Shown here: positions 22,080 through 33,936 of the stretch, piece by piece | How the letters are laid out: every line of letters starts with the position of its first letter | How positions within the stretch are numbered: position 1 is the first letter of the stretch | Assembly (NCBI RefSeq): GCF_963259705.1 | Contig: NC_081842.1 | Span: 63,624,787 to 63,688,786, forward strand | Length of the DNA: 64,000 nucleotides | Reading direction: 5' to 3' | From: Myotis daubentonii | Lineage: Eukaryota; Chordata; Mammalia; Chiroptera; Vespertilionidae | Notes under the pieces: model-generated | What the model saw: only the letters and a program-made list of their open reading frames with translations | Databases searched by the model: none | What the model was told of the DNA's origin: nothing | Made by a program: the position numbers and the translations under genes

Positions 22080-24788
22080 GGGGAGTTTTAAACTATAGGC
22101 TCCAATAGAGATGCTCAGGAGTTACTATCTCTTATTATTTGTATGAGGGAATAGGATTTTATGTGTTTAACAGAGAGCAAGTACCAGGGTGGAGGGGACC
22201 TGCTGCTTAGTGCTTGACCACTTTATACCCTCTGCTGCCCACGTGTAATCAGAAACGGGTGACAGTGCTCCCAGGAGCAGGTGCATAACCTTACTGATGC
22301 CTCTTAAGTGGCCATAAGAAGTTGGCTGAGCATGAAATTCTGTCATTACAGTTTATGCTTTGAGTTGGGGGAGGAGAGAAGAAACAAAATTCAAGACTAG
22401 AATAAAAGAAGAGGAGGAGGAAAAATTGATTACAGCTCATATGAGAAAATGATGTGGTTTTGAGACGACACTTAGTTTTTTCTGGGGGAAAAAGACACTT
22501 GTGATTCTGAATCCAGTGTGTGCTGGTGGCTCTCCCCCCTCCTGCCATCCAGAATGGAAGCAAAGAAGGGAGACTGCGAAGAGGTTCTGCTTCTTCATCA
22601 CTGACCCTAATGTGATAGCTCGTGCGTTGCTGAGCTGTGAAGAAGAAATGCTGACAGCTCTCTTGACACACACGGGGAGCAGAATTCTGCTTGAAGAACT
22701 CAAGGGAAAAAAGTATTAGTTCAGAGTAGTTTGTATTTCTATAGTAGTACATTGTGTTGAATTGGAATTTACACAGTTGCTCAGGTGGCAATCAGAAAGG
22801 TCATTTCCTTAATTTTTATTAATTGCTCTAATATTGCCAGGTAGACTGAGGTTAGGGGGAGAGGAGGACTTTATTTTTCCCATGGTCAGTCCCTTTGCCC
22901 TCTGATTTTAGTCATCTATTTTGGATATTTGGGTATCTTTTAGATAAATAGTGCCATTCACATTCACATCACCCTCTGTGGCTGTCTAACATGGGATCAG
23001 GCTGCTGGGTGAGAGGTAGGAACAATCTAATATGAGCTCACACACCTGAAGTACATGAGGATCTTAGAATGGGGCCTGGATGTCAAGAATGAAGCTCTTT
23101 GCCTCAATGGTGTGGCTGGGCTAGGCTGGGCTTTGGACTGATGACCACAGATATACTCTTTGGTCCTACATGGCCTCTGGGAATGATGTCCTGAGAGGCA
23201 CTGTTGAGCCCTGGTTCTAGTCATCCTCTTCTTATCCACCCTCTCAACACGCTCATGTCAATTCAACAGAAACTATAGAAATGGCTAGACCCCTTGAATG
23301 CCACTTACAATCGGGAGGAGCCAAGAGGATTGTCTCAGGATCATCTCGCTAATCAATTTTCTCTACCAGACAAGCACCATCCTCCCAAAATTGGACCAGG
23401 CATTCTCTCTTTCCAGGCAGATAAAAGAAGAAAATGGTTCAAAACATCTACTGATTCTAGGGTTCTCTTCAACATTTCCAACTCCTTAAAGTCAGATGCC
23501 ACTTCTCTAACTTGCCTACTTTGCCTTCTCCTTCCACAGCCCATCAGATGAAAAGGGCCATCTCCCCTTTGCCTTTTCCTCTCTGGAAGAAACTTGTGTA
23601 ATTTCCCAGGAACACTAAACTTTGGGTTTAGCTGTAACAATAAAATGGGAGCAAGGAAAGTAATCTGCTTGCCAATAAAGACCACAATGCAAGAGATAAT
23701 TACACGTTGTTGTCCTCCTTATACTTATACCCTCTCGTAGATTCAAATCAATTAGAGTCATGTAAAATTCAAGGATTACTTATCACTATTGGAATGCTGA
23801 GGTGGAATGAAATATTCAGCAAAACAATATATATTCACCTTATAAGAAAAACTTTTGAAAAATAAAGCGAGTAAAACTCAGATGAATTCATGTGAGCAAA
23901 ATATTCCTTTGCTAAATGGAAGTACCATATAAATTAAATGCAAAAAAAAATAAAAAGATGATAGGAAATGTTTAACATCTGAATAAGAGTGTCACATAGT
24001 ATCACTTGGGGAAGATGCATTTTCAGGTGTGTGTGTGACTCCTACAGCCATCCAGGCATTTAACCACCATACACCGAGAAACAGAGCTCTGGGTTACCAG
24101 TCTCTGGGACTTAAGTTTTACTTTTCTTAGTGCCCTCATTTTACTTAGTTTAGGAGAGGCTTCAAGATGTCCCTAATTCTGTCTTTAGGGATCATCAAGA
24201 AGGGGCAGACAACTCTGTACTGTTTAGTTTAAACATTTTTCTGAAATAAATGACTCAATACCAAGAAGTTGAGCTCAATGATTAGACTACTGGATATTAC
24301 TAGATATCCCTTAAGTTTGAGAAAGACTTCATAAGAAGAAAAGAATATGAATTGTTAGCCACCAAAGCTACCACCAAAGATGCACTGCTTTGCTACTTTC
24401 ACGTGAATGTTTAGTGAATGTTCATAGTCGTTCAGGCGACGATTGGCCCTGGATATAAAAATAGGAAGATGCTGTCATGATCTTCAAGAACCTCAAATTC
24501 AATGCTATTTAGTAGGTTGTTAGATACCATTAATCTTTCTTTAAATCTTTTTTATTCTGTTCCTTAAAATTAAAATACACACACAAAAGATTAATTGCCA
24601 GTTCTTGTTTAACCTGGATGCCTGACAATCTTGCGCTATACACTCATAAATGAGGCACAGGTATATATACAGTCATGGTTTTGAATATGGTCCCTGGGAT
24701 TCTATGCTGTTGTTTGCTTACTTGTTCATTTTCCAATTATTATAAAGTTAAGGTAATAGACATAGTTATGATTCTTTGCTATATTCAT
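22080..24788. other. Repeat-poor unique sequence
   Basis: About 2.7 kb with no gene or repeat I can name. The 166-residue minus-strand frame at 22291-22791 has no domain, signal peptide or repeat structure I recognise. Confidence 0.5.
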
Positions 24789-24799
24789 TATGTGATATT

Positions 24800-24976
24800 C
24801 ATAAATATATATTTAAATCCTCACTTGAGGGTATGTTTTCATTAGCAAGAGAGAGAGAAAGGGAGAGAAACATCAATGTGAGTGAGAAACATCCACCCTG
24901 ACCAGGAATCAAACCCACAACCTTTTGGTGAACAGGGATGATGCTCCAACCAACTGGACCACCGAGCTAGGGCTAG
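24800..24976 (-). mobile_element. VES SINE, reverse
   Basis: Antisense SINE with a perfect 11-bp target duplication tatgtgatatt (24789-24799 and 24977-24987). Shorter than full length; the centre is reduced. Confidence 0.88.
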
Positions 24977-24987
24977 TATGTGATATT

Positions 24988-26610
24988 TGTTGAAAGAGGG
25001 AGAAAAAGATGATGTTTCAGTACCTCATTTTAAACCATAATCTGAGTAAATATGCTCTTGAAATGCTCAATGCTCTCTCTTTCAACTTTCTCTATTTTAC
25101 TAGAGCAGTATTCCCCCAGGACTGTACATTCCAGTATCATTAAAGTCATGCTCTGCATAATTGTTTTGAATCCAAAGTGACCACAAATAAACACATCTAA
25201 CAGTTAGTATACCATTGTGTTTTTATTCTGGTCAAGAGACAACCAGACATGCTTTTTCCCTGCCTGAGAATTTTGATTGCAAAGATCCTTTAGTGGGCTT
25301 ACATTGCTTAGCCAGGATTCTGGAAACCCCTGTCTCCATTTCATATCCTGCTGGCCTCCTCATTGTGCATTTCAGAATCAGAACAAAGAGCCAGTCAAGG
25401 AAAGAAAATCCTTACAAAGAGCTGTTCTGATACAGCTGCCTCCTACTCTTCTTCAACCTCATGTGTATTAGCTTCTAGGTTTTGTAATGAATTGGTAAGG
25501 AGTTTACAGATCAAAAATCCTCACAGGAGTCATCATCAACCTAAGCAAATTCTGCTGGCTTCGGAGGTGAACTGTGGTAATAAATGGAAGTGGATGAAAG
25601 AAGTGGAACAATGGAAGCCGCATGATCCTACTGCAGAAAATGTGAAAAGGAAAAAAAAAAAAGTGGTATTTAATTCCTTCACTGTCTTGAGAATCCATCA
25701 CTGAGACAGAACCCATAACAGAAATCTAATTCTCCAGTTGCTGGACAAAGTTAATTAATTTGCAAATATATTTCATCTTCTAAGTGACAGCCTGGTCTGG
25801 TCTAGGCAGTGAGGAAGTAGGAGGCTGAAACTGGAGCATGAAGCACCGGCGGGCTCACGTGACACGACTCCAACCCTGGAGAAGGGAGGTGACACGGCTC
25901 GTTATAGCTCCTCTAAATGAGCTCCTCGTCAAAGGGAAATATTTTGATTAAGGTAGTGAGGGGGGCACTTGCCAAGCTCTCCATGTGCCTTTTCTAATTG
26001 CTTTGCGGTGCACTTAAGTTTCTTCAAAGGAACGATGCCTGCAGGGACCAGGGTCCTCCTGATTTTTGTCATCAGCCCCAAGGTGGGGTGCAGACATGTT
26101 TACTTTTGTTTTCTGATTCCTCCAGTAGCTGTGTTCCTCTCCTTAATCTCCAGTGCCTTCATTTTGGAGCCACTCATCCTGAGAGGAAGTTTTCTCATTA
26201 CTTCAGTTAGTGACTTGCATTGCCTATATTCTACGGCAAGCTTCAGTAAAAACCCTAACATCTTAGCTTGCACCGCTTATTTTCCATATACATATTTCCA
26301 ACTGGGAAGACTCTTTCCCTGTACCAGATCTCTTCGTAGGCTTTATGCTTCTATGGCATTGGCAGAATAATTATAAAGTCAAAACTGGGGTGATAGGAGG
26401 AGGATTAAAAGTCTACATTCAGAATAGAGTCAATCTCTGCTTTATCCCCAACCTATGCAGTTCAGTGTTTTGTAAGGCTGGATGTCTTGGCCCCATCTGC
26501 TGACTCAGCAATACCCCAGTTCCTAAAACACAAAGTGGGAGAGAGTGGTTATCAGCACAATGGCAAGGAGGAGGTGATTACAACAAAGTCAGAGGTTTAT
26601 AAAGGGAGAA
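24988..26610. other. Unique sequence, nothing recognised
   Basis: Open frames at 25363-25704 and 25969-26370 were inspected; neither has a recognisable motif. GC content rises slightly near 25850-25900, with several CpGs. Confidence 0.5.
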
Positions 26611-26616
26611 GTTTTC

Positions 26617-26800
26617 CCAACTGGCATGACTCAATGGTTGAGCATTGACTTATGAACCAGGAGGTCACTGTTCAATTTCTTGTTAGGGCCCATACCCTGG
26701 TTGCAGACTCCATCCCCAGTGGAAGGCAGCTGATCAATGATTAGCTCTCATCATTGATGTTTCTATCTCTCTCTCACTCTCCCTTCCTCTCTGAAATCAA
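26617..26800 (+). mobile_element. VES SINE interrupted in its tail by a Helitron
   Basis: The SINE runs from cccaactggcatgactcaat to ctctgaaatcaa at 26800, where the tail (normally caataaaaa) is cut by a Helitron. The break lies between A and T, the Helitron target. No target duplication is visible, probably because the tail side has become a GATA repeat. Confidence 0.85.
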
Positions 26801-27148
26801 TCCTATATAATAAAGAAGTAATATGCAAAATGACCATCACACCCTCACACAAATGGCTGCCCCCATGTGGTTACAAGATGGCCATCACAAGATGGCCGGC
26901 ATGGGAAGACAATTTGGGGCAATCGGGCCAGCAGGGGAGCAGTTAGGCATCGATCAGGCTGGCAGGGGAGTTGTTGGGGGCGATCAGGCAAGCAGGCAGG
27001 CAAGCGGTTGGGAGCCAGCAGTCCCGGATTATGAGAGGGATGTCCGACTGCCCCTGAGGGGTCCCAGATTGGAGAGCATGCAGTCTGGGCTGAGGGACAC
27101 TCCCCCCCTCCCCCACAGTGCATGAATTTCATGCACTGGACCATATAG
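26801..27148 (+). mobile_element. HeliBat Helitron (31-bp array type, short)
   Basis: Begins TCCTATATAATAAAG, ends with cagtgcatgaatttcatgca and a worn terminus ccatatag. It shares AAGATGGCC repeats and the 31-bp unit (about three copies, 26925-26990) with the element at 6328. No transposase. The terminal CTAG is mutated, so this copy is probably dead. Confidence 0.87.
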
Positions 27149-27184
27149 ATAGATAGATAGATAGATAGGTAGATAGATAGATAT
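27147..27184. repeat. (GATA)n microsatellite between convergent Helitrons
   Basis: About nine GATA units between the 3' ends of two oppositely oriented Helitrons. Confidence 0.9.
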
Positions 27185-27185
27185 A

Positions 27186-27657
27186 CTAGAGGCCCAGTGC
27201 ACAAAAATCTGTGCACTTGGGGGGGGAGGGAGGGTCCCTCAGCCCGGCCTGTGCCCTCTTGAAGTCTGGGACCCCTCAGGGGATGACCACCGGTTGGCTT
27301 AGGCCCGCTCCCCAGGGGATTGGGCCTAAGATGGCAATCAGACATCCCTTTGGCAGCCCGGCAGCCCTCGGGGGATGTCCACTTGCCAGCGGGGAGCAGG
27401 CTGAAACTGCAGTTGGACATCCTTAGCGCTTCTGAGGAGGCAGGAGAGGATCCCACCACCACCACTGTACTGGAAGCCATCAGCCTTGCTTGTGGCTGAG
27501 CAGAGCTCCTCCCATGTGAGAGTGATCTGACCACCAGAGGGCAGCTCCTGCATTGAGCGTCTGCCCCTTGATGGTCAGTGTGTGTCATAGTGACCAGTCA
27601 TTCCCAGTCCTTCTGCTGTTAGGGTCAGTTTGCATATTACCCTTTTACTATATAGGA
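27186..27657 (-). mobile_element. Helitron part B of a composite, reverse (CTCF-motif subfamily)
   Basis: On the plus strand it starts ctagaggcccagtgcac (reverse 3' terminus with hairpin gtgcac...gtgcac) and ends tactatatagga, the reverse of TCCTATATAGTAAAAG. It contains ccaccagagggcag (27531-27544), which fits the CTCF core CCRSYAGRKGGCRG, and a decayed inverted partner at 27561-27574. Homologous to 37933-38375. The longest open frame in the window (27588-26845, minus) crosses it but is not coding. Confidence 0.9.
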
Positions 27658-28333
27658 TAGAGACCTGGTGCACGGGTGGGGGCTGGCTGGTTTGCCCTGA
27701 AATGTGTCCCAGATCAGGGTGGAGGTCTGCTTGGATGTCTGGCCAGCCTGGATGAGGGGATGATGGCTGTTTTTCAGCTGGTCACACCCCCTTCAGGGTG
27801 GGGGTCCCCACTGGGGTGCCTGGCCAACCTGGATGAGGGGCTGAGGGCCGTTTTCAGGCTGGCGGGTGACCGAAGCTCCCAACCTCTCCTGTTTTTCTTT
27901 TTATATTCTTGGATTTATTTACCTTGTATGGCTGTCACTGGAACTGAGAGCTGGCTTTAGCTCTAAGGCTCGGCTCCAGCTCTGAGATCTCAGCTGCTGA
28001 AAGCAGGTATCTGGGTTTGTTTGGCTTCTATAATTGAAACACTGTTGCAGCTCCAGCTCTGAGGCCCGGCTGGCTGAAAGCTGGTTTCTGGGGTTTGTTT
28101 AGCTTGTATAATTGCAACATTGTTTCTTAGAGTGCAAGCTCAGAGGCCGGCAGCGGCAGGCGGGGAACCTTGGTTTCCTCCATCACTGGAGCAAGCAAGC
28201 CTCCTGTTCGCTTCAGCTGCCTGGCTGCCAGCCGCCATCTTGGTTGGCAGTTAATTTGCATATCACCCTGATTAGCCAATGGGAAGCGTGTCGGAGGTAC
28301 GGTTAATTACCGTGTTTGTCTATTATTAGATCG

Positions 28334-28335
<2 letters not shown>
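27658..28335 (-). mobile_element. Helitron part A of a composite, reverse (YY1/CCAAT/octamer type)
   Basis: Lies directly 5' (on the minus strand) of part B, homologous to 37174-37932. Its 3' end reads, on the minus strand, cccgtgcaccaggtctcta joined straight to TCCTATATAG: the left arm of the terminal hairpin and the final G of CTAG are missing. The interior carries two 80-bp units (27690-27868) and a 77-bp tandem duplication (27973-28125). The 5' block has gccgccatcttgg (YY1, 28231-28243), atttgcat (28254-28261) and agccaat (28274-28280). Confidence 0.87.
27973..28125. repeat. ~77-bp tandem duplication inside Helitron A
   Basis: 27973-28050 and 28051-28125 are diverged copies (gctccagctctgag, gctgaaagcNggt, ctgggNtttgttt, tataattgNaaca). 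The homologous element at 37174 has one copy. Confidence 0.8.

Positions 28336-28423
<88 letters not shown>
28336..28423. repeat. Compound (AT)n(AG)n microsatellite
   Basis: An AT run (28336-28381) passes directly into an AG run (28380-28423), abutting the 5' end of the reverse composite Helitron. Confidence 0.95.
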
Positions 28424-28427
<4 letters not shown>

Positions 28428-28435
28428 AAGATCAT

Positions 28436-28770
28436 GCATGTACCATATGTTAAAGTCTGGCTTGTATTCTAAGTGCAATAGGAACCGATTGAAGATATTT
28501 AAATAAGGGAATTATGCGACTTGAATTATTATTTTAAAAGAATATTCTGGCTATTGTATGGAGGTTGGGTGATACAGAGTGAAATCAGGGTGCTGTTTTA
28601 AGTCTCCTAGCCAACAAAGGTATTAGGCTGGAAATGTTGATAAAGATTTATATTGGAGGTAGAACAAACAGGCCTTGTTAAAGGATTGAGTGTAGAAAAT
28701 TAAAGATAATGGGGGATTCAAAGATGGTTAGTAGGTTTCTGGTTTTGAGCAACTGAGTATACGTAGGCAC
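28436..28770 (-). mobile_element. LINE-2 relic, antisense
   Basis: Diverged L2 in reverse: 'ttctaagtgcaataggaacc', 'aaagaatattctggctattg', and 'ggttttgagcaactgagtat' match the antisense of the C-terminal reverse-transcriptase region. Heavily decayed. Confidence 0.55.
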
Positions 28771-31296
28771 CAGAGCACTGGGTCTTTTTAGAACTTGAGC
28801 CTTGACATGCTCTTACTAGTTCCTATCTAAACTATAGAAACATGCCCATAAAATCTCAGTTTGGTGGTCAGATCCTTAAAACAAACTAGAAAAGTTTTAG
28901 TACTCCCTTTCTCTCTATTTTCTGCCCTTGAAACCTTATTTCCCTTTTCAGCAACTGTATTAGCTGGGATGCCCCTCTTGCTTCATTCTGGACCTCCACA
29001 TACTGACATTTGCACTGAGATTTGAGTGATCCCCAAATTCCCATTGGGAAAACTGTTAATTTTGCACAGAGACTCCCTTCCATCTTCCACTCTTGAATGT
29101 CCCAGCCATATGCCCAGCACTGGTGGTCACTGAATTTGTGATGGGTATAGTTTTAGATGCCTGCACCTTTCTTTTAGAGTCTGTTTCATTCTGATTTACT
29201 GTGTCTTTTACTGCTAAGTCTTGAAATAGGAAACATAAATACAGTGATACCAAAATGTATAGCAAGGTTTCACAAAAATTTCCCCTCATTTTGAAATTGC
29301 TTTCCCCCAAAGTACATACTCAGAAAAGTACTTCTTCTCTTTGACTGTCCCTAAGCCCCACTACCATTGTAGAAATGTCAACTGGTTTATCTAAAGCACT
29401 CAGACAGTTATATGTTCAGAATGGTCAAACACGATGACCAAAGGCAACACTCCAGGAATAATTATGCAATCATAAAAATCTGTAATTGAAGTAGCTACTG
29501 AGAAAAAGAAGAAAGGCTACTAAAAAGAGAGAACTGTGTGTATTCCTTTCCAAAGACCAGAATTTTTCCAGGTCTTGTTAGTGGGCATTCATTTGGAAAT
29601 TTTAAAATATACATCTCATTTTCTATCTTACAACAAAGAAAAGCAAAAATACTGTTTTCTTCATTTAGTAACCAGAGATTTATTTGTAGGATAATTTTAT
29701 AATATACCAGTCAAATGAGTTGTGACTAAATATCCATTATATTCAAGTGCTATAATTCCAATGAACTAATGAACAGGAGAATTTTTTGCTTCACTCACAA
29801 GTGTTGAATTCTGCTACCAAGAAAAAAAGCAGTCAAAAGAAATGGGGAAAAAATCCAACAGTTTTTTAAGAATGGTGTTAAGGGAATCTGTAAGCCAGCT
29901 TTTAAAAAATGATCAATCACCCCCTGTAATCTAAAAATGGGGATATAAAGCAATTTTTATAATTCCAGATAGCACTAAAAAGCTTGAAATTGCTTCATTC
30001 TTTTAAAAGAAAATGTTATTCTAGCTAAAATTTCTACCCAGTTGTCATGACAACGTTTCCATTTTATACAGTGTAGAGACAATTAGATATTAACCTGAGC
30101 ATTTAGAGAAAGACACTTCTAACTTAGAGAATGACTTGTTGATTTGTGTTTGGCTGAGTAGTCCAAAGAATTACGATTATAATTCTTCCTGAAGTTAATA
30201 TTCTTTGAGCCATACAGGCCATTGTCTTAGAAAGGATTATCTCTGATTTTTATAAATCAACCAAACACAGTCAAGGGAAAGAGACACAAAAGGGGTTGTG
30301 TTAACTAGTACTCTACCAGCTGGAAAACTGAGAAAGTCACATTTTTTTGTTTCTTTGACATAAATCTTTAATATAGTGACTGGCAGCACTGTAGATTTGC
30401 ACAAAATAGAAGACTAATTTGCCTGAGATTTAATTGGAGCAAGAAGTAGCAGTGGATTGTATCTCTATGTTTTAAACAAACAACAGTTATTAAATCTGTA
30501 GGCCTAACTCCTTTTATATATCTTGTGAGACAGCAAGGGAAGCGATGAGATGGAAACCACCAGAGAATGCAGATATTAATCCTTCCTTTATTAGGGTTTT
30601 TGTCTAACTGGCACTCTTCCTTTTCCCATCAGTTCAGATAATAAAAATTTTTTCATTATCTTCTTTGCTATTATAGTGTGTGTGTTTTTTTCTACTTACC
30701 TAATAATGCCATAGTGGGAGAGGGGTGGAGGCATATGGTTGGGAAGGAAGAACTGTTTTATATTAAATGGACTCATAAAACAGATCTAAGGTACTGTCAT
30801 AGAGTATTTGTTTAACTCCAAAACCATGTTATTTCCCTGGTTAATGCAGATGTTTACATAGACTCAAGTTACTCCCAAAACACATACCCTACAGATGAGG
30901 AACAAGGTAAAATGAATTAAACAAACAAACAAACAAAAAAAACTGTGATTATAAAAGAACAATGATTTGTGTTTGGAAAAAAAAATTAGGGCTTTTCTTT
31001 TCAATGCACTAACCAAAGGAACAATATATTTTCTAATTTTACTGTAGTTGTTCAAAATATTTAGAGACCGTTTCTCCTAGAAATTGTTTCTGGAGTCTTT
31101 TCCATGTTGTTGTGATTGTCCAAAGCAAAGTAAATCTGTATTCTTTGAGAGTAAGCCAAGTCTATTAAAAAGGTGGATACTCAAGTTTAGCAAAACCATT
31201 TAGTGAATGTTGTTGGTTTTGTTTTGTTTTATCTTTTTCTTTTTTCTTTTTTTAAGGATCATTGAAGATTGTATTTTATGTGTGCATGAGGGAGGG
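28771..31296. other. Unique AT-rich sequence, nothing recognised
   Basis: About 2.5 kb without a supportable gene or repeat. Minus-strand frames at 28886-29310 show no domain. Confidence 0.5.
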
Positions 31297-31702
31297 ATGG
31301 TTTTTTAGTTTGCTAAGGCAGCCACAGAAAAATGACACAGATTTGGTGGCTTAAACAAGAGAAATTCATTGTCTCACAGTTCTGGAGGCTAGAAGTCTGA
31401 GATCAGGGTGCCCCTGGGCAGGATTGGTTTCTTCTGAGGGCCCCGAGGAAAAGAGCTGCCCTTGGCCTGCAGATGGCTATTTTCTCCCTGTGCTTTTCCA
31501 TGATCTTCCCTCTGTACACATCTGTGAATCTCCTCTTATGTGAACACCAGTCACCCTGGATTAGGGCTTACTCTAATGACCTCATTTTAACATAACCACC
31601 TCTTTAAACATGCTATCCCCAAATACAATCACATCTGAGGTACCGGAGTTGGAATTCCAACATATGGATTTCAGGGTGTGAACACAGTTCAGTTTGTAAC
31701 AG
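31297..31702 (-). mobile_element. MLT1-type (ERVL-MaLR) LTR relic, reverse
   Basis: Solo LTR of the ancient mammalian MaLR group: gtggcttaaacaagagaaat, cattgtctcacagttctgga, agatggctattttctccctg, ctaatgacctcattttaaca and ccaacatatggatttcaggg are the conserved antisense blocks. No internal coding sequence remains. Old shared mammalian insertion, inert. Confidence 0.75.
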
Positions 31703-31768
31703 TGAGTGTGAGGTGCCCCTTTAGTGTGTCTGTCTCAGAACAATGGGTGTGACTTCTAAATAGAATCT

Positions 31769-32011
31769 GCCCTAGCTGGTTTGACTCAGTGGATAGAACA
31801 TCTGCCTGTGGACCAAAGGGTCCTGGGTTTGATTCCAGTCAAGGGCATGTACCTTGGTTGCAGGCTCCTCCACGGCCTGGGTCTCCTGCAGGAGGCACCA
31901 GTCCATGTGTTTTTCTTACATCGAGTTTCTCTCTTCTCCTCTCACTTCCACTCTCCCTAAAAATCAATAGAAAAATATCTTGGGGTAAGGATTAACAAAA
32001 ACAAAAATATA
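31769..32011 (+). mobile_element. VES SINE
   Basis: Complete SINE with a perfect 12-bp target duplication taaatagaatct (31757-31768 and 32012-32023). Tail subfamily with 'atatcttggggtaaggatt'. Confidence 0.95.
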
Positions 32012-32078
32012 TAAATAGAATCTAAAGGCCATTCCCACAGGAAGTTTCTGTGAAGGAAAAGACTCCTTGGATGTTGTA

Positions 32079-32600
32079 TCACTTATCTTTTGTTGCATAA
32101 CAAAAATTCCAGGAATTAGTAGTTTAAATAATGGCTTTCTCTATATATAGTTATTATAATAGTATTGACTATATTCCCTATGCTAAGATAACTATGTATG
32201 GTGTCAGATGGACACTAGATTTATTGGGGAGATCACTTCGTAAGTTATATGAATGTCTAGTCACTATATTATTGCAAAAATAATCCATACTATATTATTT
32301 CATTTTTTTATAAAACTGTAGACAAAGTAAATTGATCTCTAATCACCACAACCGAGTAGATCATTATGTTTGGGGATGGTGGGTGGAGGTGGGAGAGAGG
32401 AGGAAGTAGGAAAGGTTGCAAAGGGACACTCAGAATCTTTTGGAGGTGATGGATTTTCATTATCTAAACTGTGTTGCATATATGTAGACATACATCAATA
32501 TTTATCAAATTATACACTTCAAGTATGTGCAGTTTATTGTATGTCAATTATATCTCAGTAAATATATTTAAGATTTAAAAAAAATGTTTAAAAATATGTT
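32079..32600. mobile_element. Mosaic of ancient LTR/L1 fragments
   Basis: 32079-32145 resembles an antisense MLT1-type piece (cttttgttgcataacaaaaa). 32155-32335 and 32467-32600 resemble old L1 3' UTR (gatggacactagatttattg; cagtttattgtatgtcaatt then atatctcagtaaa). Borders and subfamily are uncertain. Confidence 0.4.
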
Positions 32601-32885
32601 TCCCACAATTCTGTGAGATGGTCAGATGATTATTTTGCTGGTTTCACCAGCTCACTTATAGGATTGCATGCATAAGGAGAGTCCTCTGAATAGGAATATA
32701 CACAATGGACTAAATAGCATGTCTGGTAGTTCTAAGAAGGGTGCTCAGTTCTCTTCTCAGGGACTCTCAGCCTCCAGCAAGCTAGGCAGCTTCCCCGCAT
32801 GCTAGTCTCAGGGCAGTGCCCCAAGAGTGCACAGGAAAAATCAATATTTCTGAGGCCCAGACTCTGGAACTCCTTTTACTCTGTT
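32601..32885. other. Unique sequence, nothing recognised
   Basis: No gene or repeat seen. Confidence 0.5.
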
Positions 32886-32889
32886 GAAA

Positions 32890-33116
32890 TAATTAAGTCA
32901 TAAGGATTTAATATATAACATGGTAACTATAGTTAATAATATTGTATTACAATTTGAAATTACTAAGAGAATAAATCTCAAATGTTCTCATAATAAGGAA
33001 AATATGTATAACTATGGATGGTGACAGATATTAATTAAAGCATTGAATCATTATGCTATACAATTGAAACTAATATGATGTTTTATGTCAATTGTACCTC
33101 AATTAAAAAAAAAAAA
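32890..33116 (+). mobile_element. Old L1 3' UTR end with poly-A
   Basis: atggtaactatagttaataa, aagagaataaatctcaaatg, aaactaatatgatgttttat and a gtacctcaattaaaaaaa tail match the L1MA/MB-type 3' UTR. 5'-truncated. Confidence 0.65.
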
Positions 33117-33458
33117 CTTGTATTTTTTTTATTTTTTTTCGTCAAAGCAAGTAAAAGACTACCCCAAACTCCAAGGATTGGGAATAGATTCAACTTCTTG
33201 ATGGGAGGAACTACAAATAAATTATGTCCATATTTAATCTATCACACATATAAATCTTAGTATGTTTGTTTAAATAACTATCTTTCATTTAATGCCATGA
33301 TTTCTAGTTCCATTGACTTTTTGGAGGTAAATAGTGGCACACATAAACTACAATTGATTTTTTTAAATTCTCATTATTTAGCTTTTAAAACATTTTATTC
33401 CTACTCTACTTTTAAATCTGATTTGTTTTGATTAAGAATTGTGTAAATATTTAATAAA
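33117..33458. other. Unique AT-rich sequence, nothing recognised
   Basis: No gene or nameable repeat. Confidence 0.5.
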
Positions 33459-33475
33459 AGTAGTTTGAATTCTTT

Positions 33476-33689
33476 TTAAAAAATATATATTTGTTAATTT
33501 CAGAGAGGAAGAAAGAGGGAGAGAGAGATAGAAATATCAATTATGGAAGAGAAACATTGATCAAGTGCCTCTTGCACACCCCCACTGGGGATCTAACCCA
33601 CAACCTGGGCACATGCCCTGACCAGGAATTGAACCATGACCTCCTGGTTCATAGGTCAATGATCAACCACAGAGCCACACTAGCTGAGC
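33476..33689 (-). mobile_element. VES SINE, reverse
   Basis: Antisense SINE flanked by a 17-bp target duplication with two mismatches (33459-33475 and 33690-33706; agtagttt..attcttt). Confidence 0.92.
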
Positions 33690-33936
33690 AGTAGTTTTCA
33701 TTCTTTAAGCACACACTGGCAGATGATGGAGACAACCTGAAAAGTAGAAAACAAGCTCATAAGCAGTGTGTCTTAGATGGTCCAAGGAACAGAAAATTAT
33801 AGTTATTTAGTGATTAAGTCTTATTGTAAAGATACATGAGCAAGTAAAGGAAAACTGAAAACTCTGCAATGAGGTCCATCCAGGCTACCTAGAGAATTAG
33901 CACATCATGTGGTATGGGACATGACAACCGTATCAT

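Noticed and set aside
22291..22791. 166-residue minus-strand frame
   Set aside because: No domain, signal peptide, homologous-looking motif or splice context; consistent with chance.
26845..27588. Longest open frame in the window (247 residues, minus)
   Set aside because: It crosses two Helitrons and a GATA repeat, contains runs of Leu-Ser-Ile-Tyr from the microsatellite, and has no known domain.
31297..31702. Active provirus or retroviral gene
   Set aside because: Only LTR-type sequence of an ancient MaLR element; no internal coding region next to it.
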